Positions 24,727 through 33,523 are shown, numbered from the stretch's first letter. The stretch: DNA of 47,365 bases from Desulfosporosinus sp. Tol-M (GCA_000770645.1 JQID01000154.1:1-47365), one strand, 5' to 3'. Notes: generated by a model from the letters alone, not told the origin. Translations and numbers: made by a program.

Positions 24727-24758
24727 AGACAAGCCTAATTGAAGGACTTGTCTTTTTT
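24727..24758 (+). terminator. Rho-independent terminator of pfkA
   Basis: AGACAAG (24727-24733) pairs with CTTGTCT (24747-24753), with CC/GG extending the stem inward, followed by six T. It lies 16 nt after the pfkA stop. Confidence 0.8.
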
Positions 24759-24770
24759 AACCTTCAGGGG

Positions 24771-24799
24771 TTGCCAGAATAAAAAGACATTGATATAAT
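24771..24799 (+). promoter_or_regulatory. Promoter of the hisG-IE operon
   Basis: TTGCCA (24771-24776), a 17-nt spacer and a perfect TATAAT (24794-24799) lie just after the pfkA terminator. The leader to the hisG start is about 95 nt; no T-box features were recognised. Confidence 0.75.
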
Positions 24800-24901
24800 A
24801 GTAATATATTTTAATACTTTAATTAATTAAAGGAATGAATTGAAAGGAAACACTCATTTATAAGCTGTAATTTTTACGGGATATTGGAAGGGGATAACCT
24901 A

Positions 24902-25582
24902 GTGGAACAAGATTTTTTAACGATTGCGCTGCCTAAAGGAAAGTTACTGATTGACTCCATCCAATTATTGAGTCGGATTGGGATAGAATGCAGCCATGTT
25001 AATGAAGATTCCCGAAAGCTCTTCTATGATCTTCAGGATAGTAAGGTCAAAATCATTATTTGCCGCGCCACAGATATTCCAACGTTTGTTGAATATGGGG
25101 CTGCAGATCTTGGTGTTGTGGGGAAAGATACCCTTTTGGAAGTGAATAAAGACGTGGCGGAATTACTTGACCTTAAATTCGGATTTTGTCGATTTGTGGT
25201 TGCTATGCCGGAGGCTAGTGTCCCACCCAAACTTCCGTGTGGAGACTATGATTTAAGTGGACTGAACCATCAACGAGTAGCCACGAAATTTCCCCGGGTC
25301 GCAGAGACTTTCTTTAGTGGGCTGGGCATGCAGGTCCAGCCCATTAAACTTCATGGCAATATTGAGCTTGCTCCGTGCGTTGACCTGGCTGAAATGATCG
25401 TGGATATTGTTTCCACTGGGAAAACGCTCAAGGAAAATCGCTTGGTCGAGGTTGCTCCGATTCTGGAAGCGACTTCCCGCTTGATCGCAAACCGTGTGGC
25501 CTATCGCTTGAAATACGAGCGAATTAGGGATTTAGTAGAGCGTTTACGTAAGGGCTTGCAAGAGGACGTTTCGTTAAAATAA
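24902..25582 (+). CDS. hisG: ATP phosphoribosyltransferase HisG, short form
   Basis: A 226-aa short-form HisG, lacking the C-terminal regulatory domain of the long form, so it needs HisZ (encoded upstream). It begins [18 protein letters not shown], with [21 protein letters not shown] near residue 55 and the PRPP-binding [16 protein letters not shown] near 168. It joins ATP and PRPP, the first step of histidine synthesis. GTG 24902 follows GGAAGGGG at good spacing; the in-frame TTG 24884 does not. Confidence 0.93.
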   Translation: MEQDFLTIALPKGKLLIDSIQLLSRIGIECSHVNEDSRKLFYDLQDSKVKIIICRATDIPTFVEYGAADLGVVGKDTLLEVNKDVAELLDLKFGFCRFVVAMPEASVPPKLPCGDYDLSGLNHQRVATKFPRVAETFFSGLGMQVQPIKLHGNIELAPCVDLAEMIVDIVSTGKTLKENRLVEVAPILEATSRLIANRVAYRLKYERIRDLVERLRKGLQEDVSLK

Positions 25583-25618
25583 GCAGCAAGCAGAGCATGA
25601 AACAAAGGGTGGAAACTT

Positions 25619-26896
25619 ATGAAGATTGAGAACCTAAGAGACATCGATTTAAACCGTCTCACTCGGAAATCGTACGGAGATGATGCAACCCTGGAGAAGC
25701 GTGTTGCAGACATACTCAAGCGTGTCAGGAAGGATGGGGAAGAAGCGGTTTATCAACTGACCGAGGAATTTGATCATATTAACCTGCGCCCAAGCGGTTT
25801 GAGGGTGTCGGATGAGGAAATCCAAGGGGCTTATCAAAACGTGAGCAAGGAGTTTTTAGAAGCACTGCGAACGGCGAAGGGAAATATCCTGCGCTATCAT
25901 GAGAAGCAGAAACGAACCTCCTGGTTGGAACCGGATCAAGATGGGAGTATACTCGGGCAGCTTATTCTTCCGCTTAAACGCGTGGGTATTTACGTACCCG
26001 GGGGAACGGCTTCCTATCCATCGTCCGTCCTGATGAACGCCTTGCCTGCTGTGGTAGCAGGAGTAAAAGAAATTGCGATGGTCAGCCCCCCCGGAGCTGA
26101 TGGTACGCTACGGGCTGAAGTTTTGGTGGCGGCGGCTGAAGCTGGGGTGACCGAAGTTTATAAAGTAGGAGGGGTTCAAGGGATTGGGGTGTTAGCCTAT
26201 GGGACGGAGACGATCGTTCCTGTGGATAAAATAACCGGGCCGGGGAACATTTATGTTACTCTAGCCAAAAAACATGTTTTTGGAACGGTCGATATTGATA
26301 TGCTGGCCGGACCGAGTGAGATATTAATCTTAGCAGACAAGAGTGGACACCCGGAAGAAATAGCCGCTGATTTGCTTTCTCAGGCTGAGCATGATCGCCT
26401 GGCCTCGGCGATCTTAGTCTCGCCTTCTCGTCAACTCCTTGAGCAGACCTTATCAGAGGTGGAGCGGCAGCTTGAAGACTTACCCCGTGCCGAAATTGCC
26501 CGGGTTTCCTTGGAGAATTATGGGGCTGCAATTCTCGTGTCGGATCTCCAGGAAGGTATGGATTTGGTCAACAAAATTGCCCCGGAACACTTTGAACTGG
26601 TCGTGCAGGACCCCTATTCCTGGTTAGGGCAAGTTCAAAATGTTGGTGCGGTCTTTCTCGGAAGGTATTCCTCAGAACCAGTAGGAGATTACTTTGCGGG
26701 ACCAAATCACGTTTTACCGACCGGAGGGACGGCTCGGTTTTACTCTCCCCTTAATGTCGATACGTTCATGAAGAAGGTCAGTGTGATCGGCTATTCGGAA
26801 GCAGCCCTGAAAAGGGATGCCAAGCAGATCGCCATCCTCGCCCGCAGCGAAGGATTAGAAGCGCATGCCCGCGCTGTGGAAGTGAGGGTTAAATAA
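25619..26896 (+). CDS. hisD: Histidinol dehydrogenase HisD
   Basis: A 425-aa HisD of normal length. Visible motifs are LPLKRVGIYVPGGTASYPSS (near residue 118), KVGGVQGIGVLAYGTE near 182, DMLAGPSEILILAD near 226, LLSQAEHD near 253 with zinc and catalytic ligands, and GPNHVLPTGGTARFYSPL near 361. It performs the two-step NAD oxidation of histidinol to histidine. AAAGGGTGG precedes the ATG. Between hisG and hisC in the operon. Confidence 0.95.
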   Translation: MKIENLRDIDLNRLTRKSYGDDATLEKRVADILKRVRKDGEEAVYQLTEEFDHINLRPSGLRVSDEEIQGAYQNVSKEFLEALRTAKGNILRYHEKQKRTSWLEPDQDGSILGQLILPLKRVGIYVPGGTASYPSSVLMNALPAVVAGVKEIAMVSPPGADGTLRAEVLVAAAEAGVTEVYKVGGVQGIGVLAYGTETIVPVDKITGPGNIYVTLAKKHVFGTVDIDMLAGPSEILILADKSGHPEEIAADLLSQAEHDRLASAILVSPSRQLLEQTLSEVERQLEDLPRAEIARVSLENYGAAILVSDLQEGMDLVNKIAPEHFELVVQDPYSWLGQVQNVGAVFLGRYSSEPVGDYFAGPNHVLPTGGTARFYSPLNVDTFMKKVSVIGYSEAALKRDAKQIAILARSEGLEAHARAVEVRVK

Positions 26897-26929
26897 GCCT
26901 TGGAGACACAGAGAGGAGAGATAGATAGA

Positions 26930-28015
26930 GTGGAGCCTATATTAAGTAACCTGGAGAGCTTAGTTCGCCCGGAAGTCCGGCAGCTCGTTCCTTATGAAGC
27001 TAAATATCTGCCCCAGTGCATTAAACTCGATGCAAATGAAAATCCTTTTCCCTGGCCGGCGGGAATGCGGGAGGCATTGTACATTGAGGACCTGGCGTTA
27101 AACCGCTATCCGGACGGAATGGGTGGGGACCTCAAAATGGCCATAGCGACGTATACGGAAACCTCTCCGGAAGGAATCCTGATCGGTAACGGGTCTGATG
27201 AACTGATCCAGCTTATTTTACTCACTTTTGGCGGCTTGGGGAAATCCCTAATTATTCACCCCCCGACGTTCGGGATGTATCAGAATTACGCTCGTTTGAC
27301 CGACACCACAGTTGTACCTGTTCCCTTGTTAAACGGCTTAGCTTTGGACATAGCGAAGATGTTAGAGGCGGCAAAGTCCCCGGAGGCCCATGTAGTGATC
27401 GTTTGTAATCCTAATAACCCCACCGGTTCGCTATTCCCTCAAGAAGGGATTCTTCGATTGGTAAAGGAAAGTGGTAAAATTGTGGTGGTTGACGAGGCTT
27501 ATGCAGAGTTTTCAGAGGAAACTCTTATTCCCGAGATTGAAAACTTCCCCAACTTAATTATCCTCCGGACGTTCTCTAAATCCTTTGGCATGGCCGGCCT
27601 TCGCCTGGGTTATCTACTTGGCCAACCGGAGACCATTGCCCTAATCAACAGGGTGAGGCCGCCGTATAATGTCAATTCGTTCAGTCAAAAGGCGGGGATC
27701 CTGGCCTTAGGTTACTTAGGAGAGTATCAGTCGCAAATTCAGCAGATCAAAGCAGAAACACATAAATTGCATGAGGGATTATCTCAAATTCCGGACGTCG
27801 TGGTCTATCCGACGCGGGCAAATTTTATTCTCTTTAAGCCAGCTGATCCCGAAGGGTGGGCAGAGGAGTTGTTGAAGAGGGGATTTCTCGTCCGCAACAT
27901 GGGTGAGCTCCCGGTTCTTGGGAAATGTCTGCGCATTAGTGCGGGGTTACCCGCAGAAAACGAGGGATTCTTACGAGCAATTCGGGAGATCAGCACCGGT
28001 TCAACGCGCGACTAA
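26930..28015 (+). CDS. hisC: Histidinol-phosphate aminotransferase HisC
   Basis: A 361-aa class I/II PLP enzyme. KLDANENPFPWP near residue 36 is the HisC signature, CNPNNPTGSLF near 157 binds cofactor, VVDEAYAEFS near 186 and RTFSKSFGMAGLRLGY near 213 carry the PLP Lys. It transaminates imidazole acetol phosphate, a step that needs the product of HisB, itself dependent on the lost HisH/HisF step. The GTG at 26930 has GAGAGGAGAG upstream; TTG 26900 is less likely. Confidence 0.93.
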   Translation: MEPILSNLESLVRPEVRQLVPYEAKYLPQCIKLDANENPFPWPAGMREALYIEDLALNRYPDGMGGDLKMAIATYTETSPEGILIGNGSDELIQLILLTFGGLGKSLIIHPPTFGMYQNYARLTDTTVVPVPLLNGLALDIAKMLEAAKSPEAHVVIVCNPNNPTGSLFPQEGILRLVKESGKIVVVDEAYAEFSEETLIPEIENFPNLIILRTFSKSFGMAGLRLGYLLGQPETIALINRVRPPYNVNSFSQKAGILALGYLGEYQSQIQQIKAETHKLHEGLSQIPDVVVYPTRANFILFKPADPEGWAEELLKRGFLVRNMGELPVLGKCLRISAGLPAENEGFLRAIREISTGSTRD

Positions 28016-28044
28016 GATTGTTCTTTTGAAAGGGGATCATTACA

Positions 28045-28629
28045 TTGCGAGAAGCCTATATTGAACGGAAAACGAAGGAAACAGAGATCCACGTTCGCTT
28101 GAATCTTAACGGAACGGGAGAAGCTCAAGTCGAGACCGGGATTGGCTTTTTTGATCATATGTTAACAGCCTTAGCCCGCTTTGCCTATATCGATCTCATT
28201 CTTCAAGCCCGCGGGGATTTAGAGGTGGATGTTCACCATACGATAGAAGATTGTGGTATCGTGTTGGGACTGGCTTTGCGGGAAGCTTGCGGCGATAAGG
28301 TGGGGATTGAACGGATCGGGGAGGCTCTTTTTCCCATGGACGAAGCCCTTGTTCAAGTGGCTTTGGATTTCTCCAACCGTGCCTACCTTGTTTGGGCGGT
28401 AGATTGCCCGGACGGTATGGTTGGTGAGTTTCCGATCGAGATGGCTGAAGAATTCTTTCGAGCATTAGCGGTCCAGAGCGGACTTACCCTGCATGTCAGG
28501 CAACTTTCCGGGAAGAATCGTCATCATATTCTGGAAGCTGCCTTCAAAGGGGTGGGAAGAGCCCTCGGGCTTGCCCTTCGCCAGAACACTCGCTATAGTG
28601 GCATACTTTCAACCAAAGGAGTTATATAA
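28045..28629 (+). CDS. hisB: Imidazoleglycerol-phosphate dehydratase HisB
   Basis: A 194-aa monofunctional HisB. The duplicated metal motifs are visible: GFFDHMLTALARF near residue 34, DVHHTIEDCGIVLG near 61, and the second-half counterpart KNRHHILEAAFKGVGRAL near 155. It dehydrates imidazoleglycerol phosphate, the product of HisH-HisF, whose genes in this operon are remnants. TTG start with AAAGGGG upstream. Its stop codon lies one base before the hisH remnant. Confidence 0.94.
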   Translation: MREAYIERKTKETEIHVRLNLNGTGEAQVETGIGFFDHMLTALARFAYIDLILQARGDLEVDVHHTIEDCGIVLGLALREACGDKVGIERIGEALFPMDEALVQVALDFSNRAYLVWAVDCPDGMVGEFPIEMAEEFFRALAVQSGLTLHVRQLSGKNRHHILEAAFKGVGRALGLALRQNTRYSGILSTKGVI

Positions 28630-28630
28630 A

Positions 28631-28747
28631 TTGATCGGTATTGTAGATTATGGACGGGGAAACTTAAGAAGCGTCGAAAAGGCTTTGGTAAAGGTTGTCG
28701 TCTTTCCTGCAGTCGTTGGCAAGGACAATGTTCGGGGGACACAGTAA
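28631..28747 (+). pseudogene. hisH: hisH remnant (imidazole glycerol phosphate synthase glutaminase subunit)
   Basis: Just after hisB, a frame starts at TTG 28631 with LIGIVDYGRGNLRSVEKAL, which matches the N-terminus of HisH almost exactly. After about 20 residues the similarity ends, and 18 unrelated codons lead to a stop at 28747. HisH is normally about 200 aa; the catalytic Cys (GVCLGMQ region) and the His-Glu pair are absent. The expected gene position (hisB-hisH-hisA) is kept, so this is a deletion remnant and cannot encode a glutaminase. No remaining part was found in the 60 nt before hisA. Confidence 0.85.
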
Positions 28748-28807
28748 CACCCGGAAAAATCAAGTCCCGGGGGCTTAAAATACTCATAAATTTTGGAAGG
28801 TGGGTGA

Positions 28808-29563
28808 ATGACCATGCTGCTCTTTCCGGCAATTGACCTAAAAGAAGGAAAAGCGGTACGCCTGTTACAGGGACGGATGGAGGATTCCACGATTTACGCC
28901 GCTAACCCTGTTGATGTGGCCAAGGACTTTGAAAGTCAAGGCGCCGAGTATTTACATATGGTTGATCTAAACGGCGCTTTTACGGGTAAACCGGTCAATG
29001 ATGAGATAATCCGACGAATTGTCGGGAGTGTTTCTCTGAAAATCCAAGTAGGGGGCGGAATCCGCACGATGGAGCGGATCACGGAGCTTTTAGAGTTAGG
29101 AGTTGATCGGGTTATTCTAGGGACAATCGCTGTCAAAAACCCGGAGTTGGTCGCCGAAGCTGCGCGCCGCTACGGGAGACGAGTCATTGTGGGCATTGAC
29201 GCTAAGGATGGCTTGGTTGCGGTTCAAGGCTGGGCCGAAACGACAGAAATGAGGGCGCTTGACTTAGGTAAGGCCATGAAAATAGTGGGAGTACAGAGTG
29301 TGGTTTTTACAGATATTGCCCGGGATGGAATGATGCTGGGCCTTAATCTTGAGAGTACTGTACAGATGGCCCAGGAAACTGGTTTATCCGTGATCGCCTC
29401 TGGCGGGATTACTACATTAGATGACCTGCGCAGTGTGCAGACTGAGGTGTTAAAAGGGGTCTCCATTGAAGGAGCTATTACAGGGAAAGCGCTTTATAGC
29501 GGGGCCTTTACTTTGAGAGAAGCACTGGAGGCTGCTCACGCTGAGGGGATTGCTGGGGAGTAG
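28808..29563 (+). CDS. hisA: ProFAR isomerase HisA
   Basis: A 251-aa (beta/alpha)8 barrel. It begins LFPAIDLKEGKAVRLLQG with the catalytic Asp, then QVGGGIRTMERI near residue 80, and the second-half VFTDIARDGMMLGLN near 167 with the second Asp, then VIASGGITTLDDL near 197. It isomerises ProFAR to PRFAR, the substrate for the missing HisH-HisF. GGAAGGTGGG precedes two ATGs (28808 and 28814); the first is used, the second is possible. Confidence 0.94.
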   Translation: MTMLLFPAIDLKEGKAVRLLQGRMEDSTIYAANPVDVAKDFESQGAEYLHMVDLNGAFTGKPVNDEIIRRIVGSVSLKIQVGGGIRTMERITELLELGVDRVILGTIAVKNPELVAEAARRYGRRVIVGIDAKDGLVAVQGWAETTEMRALDLGKAMKIVGVQSVVFTDIARDGMMLGLNLESTVQMAQETGLSVIASGGITTLDDLRSVQTEVLKGVSIEGAITGKALYSGAFTLREALEAAHAEGIAGE

Positions 29564-29608
29564 TTGACCTAGCGCATAACGTATGATGAGGGCTAGGAGG
29601 GGAATGGC

Positions 29609-29656
29609 ATGTTAAGTAAGCCTGTAATTGCCAGTGGTGGGGTAGGAATAGCTTGA
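29609..29656 (+). pseudogene. hisF: hisF remnant (imidazole glycerol phosphate synthase cyclase subunit)
   Basis: Between hisA and hisIE, exactly where hisF is expected, an ATG at 29609 with a strong GGAGGGGAATGGC leader opens a 15-codon frame, MLSKPVIASGGVGIA. MLSK fits the HisF start (often MLAKRI), and PVIASGGVG fits the HisF motif near residue 220 of about 255. The simplest reading is an internal deletion of about 210 codons joining the two parts, followed by loss of the end. It cannot encode a cyclase. hisH in the same operon is also a remnant. Confidence 0.72.
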
Positions 29657-29695
29657 ACCTCGAACCACGATATGAACTGGAAGGTAGGGATACGT

Positions 29696-30367
29696 ATGGA
29701 TGCAAATGAAATAGAGGTTTTGGATTTAGCGAAGATCCGCTGGGATTCCCAAGGCCTTGTTCCCGCGATTGTCCAGGATGTGGAGACTAAAGACGTTCTG
29801 ATGCTCGCTTATATGAACGAAGAGTCCTTGCACCGGACTTTGCTGGAACACAAGGCCTGCTTTTACAGCCGAAGTCGGCAATCCTTGTGGTTGAAAGGGG
29901 AAACCTCCGGACATTTCCAAGAGGTCATCGACATAAAATTTGATTGTGATCAGGATGCGCTCCTCCTGACTGTGAAGCAAACCGGGATGGCTTGCCATGA
30001 GAATCATTTCTCGTGTTTTCACTATGATTTGACCGGCGCAGGATTTAGGATTACCGGCGAACCGGAAGTAAGGCCGGAGCCTTCCTTGGGGAGAACCTTG
30101 GAGTTGTTGTCAGATGTGATTCACTCTCGTAATTTGGAGCGGCCTGAAGGCGCTTATACCACCTATTTGTTCGAAAAAGGAATTGATAAAATCCTCAAAA
30201 AGGTCGGGGAGGAAAGCGCGGAAGTTATTATCGCTGCGAAGAATGCTGATCCGGAGGAGATCACCTATGAAGTATCCGATTTGTTCTATCATGTCTTGGT
30301 GATGCTGGAAGAGCGTGTGGTTGGGGTTGGGAAGGTGGCTGAGGAGTTGTCGAAGAGACGGAAGTAG
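29696..30367 (+). CDS. hisI: Bifunctional phosphoribosyl-AMP cyclohydrolase/phosphoribosyl-ATP pyrophosphatase HisIE
   Basis: A 223-aa fusion. The HisI part (residues 1-125) shows VLMLAYMNEESLHRTL and SRSRQSLWLKGETSGHFQEV, with metal ligands in DCDQDALLL and MACHENHFSCF. The HisE part (from about 130) has YTTYLFEKGIDKILKKVGEE and VSDLFYHVLVML. It performs steps 2 and 3 of histidine synthesis. ATG 29696 is preferred over 29672, as GGAAGGTAGGGA precedes it. Last gene of the his cluster. Confidence 0.94.
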   Translation: MDANEIEVLDLAKIRWDSQGLVPAIVQDVETKDVLMLAYMNEESLHRTLLEHKACFYSRSRQSLWLKGETSGHFQEVIDIKFDCDQDALLLTVKQTGMACHENHFSCFHYDLTGAGFRITGEPEVRPEPSLGRTLELLSDVIHSRNLERPEGAYTTYLFEKGIDKILKKVGEESAEVIIAAKNADPEEITYEVSDLFYHVLVMLEERVVGVGKVAEELSKRRK

Positions 30368-30427
30368 GGTGATGTAAGCGACAGACAAGTTGATAGGGGA
30401 CTTTATATATACGGCGGGGTGGAGAGC

Positions 30428-31135
30428 ATGAATAAATTGGTAATAGAAGGTTTAAGAGAAAAGTGGCCGGTTACGCCTGGTATTAATGGCAAAGAAGAAC
30501 GTTTGAATTCTGCTGTATTAGTGATGCTGATACTTGTTGACGAAGAGTATCATTTTGTCTTTCAAAAAAGAGCTGCAAATATTAGACAACCAGGAGAAAT
30601 TTGCTTTCCGGGCGGAAGATTTGATCCGAAAAAAGACGTTGGTTTTCGAGAGACCGCAATTCGAGAGACTTCGGAAGAGTTAGGGGTTGCCAAGGAGAAG
30701 ATAAGGGTTATTGGTATGCTTGATACGATCATTGCCCCCATGGGTACAACTGTAGACGCATTTTTAGGAACTGTTGATGTTGGCGGTGTGCATGATTTGC
30801 GAATAAGCTCGCAAGAGGTTGCTAAGGTTTTTACGGTTCCGGTAGCATTTTTTGAGGACATAGAACCAGAGGCTTATGAAATATACTTCGTTGCCCATCC
30901 TTCATTCACCAACCATACTGGAGCAGAAGTGATTAGTTTTCCTGCGAAAGAATTGGGCTTGTCAGAGCGGTATTGGAAACCGTGGGGGAATGCTCCGTAT
31001 AACGTTTATGTCTATAGAGTTGCCGGAGAAATCATATGGGGAATTACGGCGAGATTAATTAGGGATGTCATTTCAAAAATAAAGACCTTATCGGTTCAAC
31101 AAGGAGATAGGGTAGGCAGAGAATTAGCCGACTAG
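30428..31135 (+). CDS. Nudix hydrolase, CoA pyrophosphatase-like (NudL family)
   Basis: A 235-aa Nudix protein. VFQKRAANIRQPGEICFPGG (near residues 40-59) fits the CoA-pyrophosphatase extension just ahead of the Nudix box, and FRETAIRETSEELGV is the helix of the box with the metal-binding REx2EE. These enzymes cleave CoA or oxidised CoA to phosphopantetheine and 3',5'-ADP; substrate is inferred. The ATG at 30428 follows GGGTGGAG; a GTG at 30419 is in frame. It lies 60 nt after hisIE and has its own terminator. Confidence 0.85.
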   Translation: MNKLVIEGLREKWPVTPGINGKEERLNSAVLVMLILVDEEYHFVFQKRAANIRQPGEICFPGGRFDPKKDVGFRETAIRETSEELGVAKEKIRVIGMLDTIIAPMGTTVDAFLGTVDVGGVHDLRISSQEVAKVFTVPVAFFEDIEPEAYEIYFVAHPSFTNHTGAEVISFPAKELGLSERYWKPWGNAPYNVYVYRVAGEIIWGITARLIRDVISKIKTLSVQQGDRVGRELAD

Positions 31136-31178
31136 TAAAAATGTTACCCGAGTGAGCATAATTAAGTTCAAGAAATAA

Positions 31179-31205
31179 GGCTGGAAGCGTATGCTTCCAG
31201 CCTTT
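31179..31205 (+). terminator. Terminator after the Nudix gene
   Basis: GGCTGGAAGC (31179-31188), a GTAT tetraloop and GCTTCCAGCC (31193-31202) form a perfect 10-bp stem followed by TTTCT. The T tract is short but the stem is very strong. Confidence 0.7.
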
Positions 31206-31235
31206 CTCCATCTCCATCTCCATCTCCATCTCCAT
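31206..31235. repeat. Five tandem copies of CTCCAT
   Basis: A 6-nt microsatellite repeated exactly five times, directly after the terminator stem and outside any convincing gene. On the minus strand it creates an artificial Met-Glu repeat frame, which I do not regard as a gene. Confidence 0.9.
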
Positions 31236-31331
31236 CTCAGGACGGATTTCTGTTTCACAGATAATTAAGAATATCATCAAACAAGTTGATGGAATATAAT
31301 ACCATAGATCTAGGGAAGGGGGTAATATTCG

Positions 31332-32192
31332 GTGTTTGCAGAAAGCAAGAGAGTGGAAGAAATGAACTATTTTGAACTATTGGCTTGGCTGGGTATAGGC
31401 AGTTCCCATCCGGGAGGCTTCCCTGCTACCCAACAGAATCTGGACGCGATGGGGGTAAAGCCAGAGGAATATGTACTTGATGCCGGGTGTGGCAGCGGTC
31501 TTACAGCCTGTCATTTGGCCAAAACAAGAGGCTGCAAAATCATAGGAGTCGATATTAACCCCCAAATGGTTGAAAAAGCATGCCTAAGGGCGGAGAAAGA
31601 AGGAGTTTCTCATTTAGTGGAGTTTAGGTTAGCAGATGTTTATAATCTACCCTTTGCCAATAACTGCTTTGATTTGGTAATAGCTGAATCTATAACGGTT
31701 TTTTTAGATAAAGTAAAAGTGTACCGGGAGTTCTATCGAGTCCTTAAGCCAGAGGGCAGGGTTGCTGATCTGGAAATGGTTCTGCTGGCTGAATTGCCCG
31801 CTAATCTCAGGAGGCAGATGGAGGTGTGCTTTGGTTCAGGCACCAATCCATTGCCCTTTGAAGAATGGCTCAATGCTTTAACACAAGCAGGATTTCAGGA
31901 TGAAATTATCAAGAATCCGCAACGAATGAAGAAGAATGGCAGGCTGATCTTGAACGAACTCAAAAAGGATTGGGTGCTGGTAAAAGGTCTCTCGGAAAAA
32001 GCCGCCAGCTTGCCGGGCTTAATTATCAGACTGCAAAAAAATGCTAATTTTATGAAGATGAACCGGGGTTACTTTGGATTTGGTCTGGTCTGCGGTCGAA
32101 AACCTCCTCTCCCTCCCCCTCCCAAAAGAGTTGGCTTCAAAAGTTGGGTACTGCGGGTATTACGTCGGAAGAAACGTAGAGAGAACCCATAA
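31332..32192 (+). CDS. Class I SAM-dependent methyltransferase, substrate unknown
   Basis: A 286-aa methyltransferase of the Methyltransf_11/UbiE kind. Motif I VLDAGCGSG is at residues 48-56, the acidic strand end IIGVDINPQMVEKA near 68, and NNCFDLVIAESITVFLDK near 110 is motif post-II. The C-terminal 30 residues are proline- and arginine-rich (PPLPPPPKR). Neighbours give no clue to the substrate. GTG start with AAGGGGGT 10 nt upstream; ATG 31362 is an alternative. Confidence 0.82.
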   Translation: MFAESKRVEEMNYFELLAWLGIGSSHPGGFPATQQNLDAMGVKPEEYVLDAGCGSGLTACHLAKTRGCKIIGVDINPQMVEKACLRAEKEGVSHLVEFRLADVYNLPFANNCFDLVIAESITVFLDKVKVYREFYRVLKPEGRVADLEMVLLAELPANLRRQMEVCFGSGTNPLPFEEWLNALTQAGFQDEIIKNPQRMKKNGRLILNELKKDWVLVKGLSEKAASLPGLIIRLQKNANFMKMNRGYFGFGLVCGRKPPLPPPPKRVGFKSWVLRVLRRKKRRENP

Positions 32193-32211
32193 GCTTAAAT
32201 ACGGGTTCTCT
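32180..32211. terminator. Hairpin between converging genes
   Basis: AGAGAACCC (32180-32188) pairs with GGGTTCTCT (32203-32211). It overlaps the end of the methyltransferase gene and lies just before the end of the aminotransferase gene on the other strand. Neither side has a clear T tract, so the terminator role is tentative. Confidence 0.45.
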
Positions 32212-32230
32212 GCGGCATAAATTAGTTATA

Positions 32231-33523
32231 TTATACCGATAAATCTTTGAATCCTTGATAAATAAGATCAAAAAGTTGTTCAAGATTCTGTTCCTCGACA
32301 CTTGAGAAGGCAATGCGCACATCTCTTTCACCAAGCGATATTACGCCCACACCATATTGCTCAAGCAGGTGATTGCGCAAGACTTCTGCCTGCACTCCTT
32401 TGAGTTTAAGACACATAAAGTACCCTGAATTAAACGGATAGTAGTCCCAGGCATCGCGATATTTCCCCTGATCGAGTAGCTGTTTGACTTTGCAAGCCCG
32501 CTTCCTTAATACTTCGAATTTTTCTTGTTTCTGGGTTTGGAAGTCTGGCGATTGAAGTGCCTTTAAGACGAAAGTTTGTGACGGATGAGAAACACTGGAA
32601 ATCGTCCCCCGCATAATACCTAACGTCTTTTTTTCCAAAGCATTTAATACGGCTGGATGCTCACATGCGTATGTAATAAATCCAACACGAAAGCCCCATA
32701 CATAGTCCTCCTTCGTAGCGCCATCAATTTTGATGGCTAATACTCTGGGATGAATGTTGGCAATTCGAGCAAACAGGGATTCCTTGATGGAGTTCTCATA
32801 AAATAACCCAAAATAGGCATCATCTGTAACAACAGCCAAGTTCATTCCTTGTTGGGCGACTTCTTTCAGGGCGTCAACGATCTCTGTTGCTTCTTGTTCA
32901 TTGGGTGAGTACCCGGTCGGGTTATTAGGGAAATTAAGTAAGAGAATAGCCTTTCCATGATCTTTCTTGCTAAGTAAAGCTTCTTTCATTCCTGTCGTGT
33001 TAAAAGTTCCTTCTTTAGTATAGAAAGGGAATGTAATGTTTTTCGCCCCTCTGCGAACCCCAAAGATAAGGTTATAATTACCCCATATCTTGTCAGGTAA
33101 AACCAAGGGGTCGTTTTCGTCAATAATTAGATCCGCAATTATACTTAAACCATGGGTTAAGGCATTGGTAACAATAGGATTACTGAAGGATTTATCCCTT
33201 AAAGAAGGGTTGTCACTTATCATTTTTTCTCGCCAAAGCTGTCTTAGCTCAGGTTTCCCCGCAGGAGGAGCATAGGGGTATAGGTCTTTAGGATCGTAAC
33301 CGGATAGCGTTTCCTGGATTAACGGTAAGAACATTGGTTGATCTTGTTCCGTCGCTATTCCTATCGTGGCATTATAAACATGGGCCTTCTGCTTAGCCTC
33401 CGCAGATTGAGTGAGGATCCCCTTGGGGAAGTACAAATTCTTTCCGAGTTCTGATAATAAATCGTGAATATGGGGATTTTCTTGAAGTATCTCGCGATTT
33501 AAGTCTTGGGCTATTTCATGCAT
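32231..33523 (-). CDS. PLP-dependent aminotransferase class I/II, substrate unknown
   Basis: A 430-aa fold-type I aminotransferase. YPYAPPAGKPELRQLW near residue 80 and TNALTHGLSIIAD near 115 fit the small-domain contacts, LLLNFPNNPTGYSPN near 196 is the cofactor-binding Asn region, TDDAYFGLFYE near 235 holds the Asp and Tyr, and DGATKEDYVWGFRVGF near 272 holds the PLP Lys and Arg. The pattern resembles aromatic or aspartate aminotransferases, but no specific substrate can be given. It stands alone on the minus strand, with GGAGCAAATGG at its start. Confidence 0.82.
   Translation of the reverse strand: MHEIAQDLNREILQENPHIHDLLSELGKNLYFPKGILTQSAEAKQKAHVYNATIGIATEQDQPMFLPLIQETLSGYDPKDLYPYAPPAGKPELRQLWREKMISDNPSLRDKSFSNPIVTNALTHGLSIIADLIIDENDPLVLPDKIWGNYNLIFGVRRGAKNITFPFYTKEGTFNTTGMKEALLSKKDHGKAILLLNFPNNPTGYSPNEQEATEIVDALKEVAQQGMNLAVVTDDAYFGLFYENSIKESLFARIANIHPRVLAIKIDGATKEDYVWGFRVGFITYACEHPAVLNALEKKTLGIMRGTISSVSHPSQTFVLKALQSPDFQTQKQEKFEVLRKRACKVKQLLDQGKYRDAWDYYPFNSGYFMCLKLKGVQAEVLRNHLLEQYGVGVISLGERDVRIAFSSVEEQNLEQLFDLIYQGFKDLSV

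Noticed and set aside
24760..24901. Possible T-box leader before hisG
   Set aside because: The leader is only about 95 nt and lacks a T-box sequence and stem I.
31068..31280. Minus-strand frame containing a Met-Glu repeat
   Set aside because: The repeat is only the CTCCAT microsatellite read in translation.
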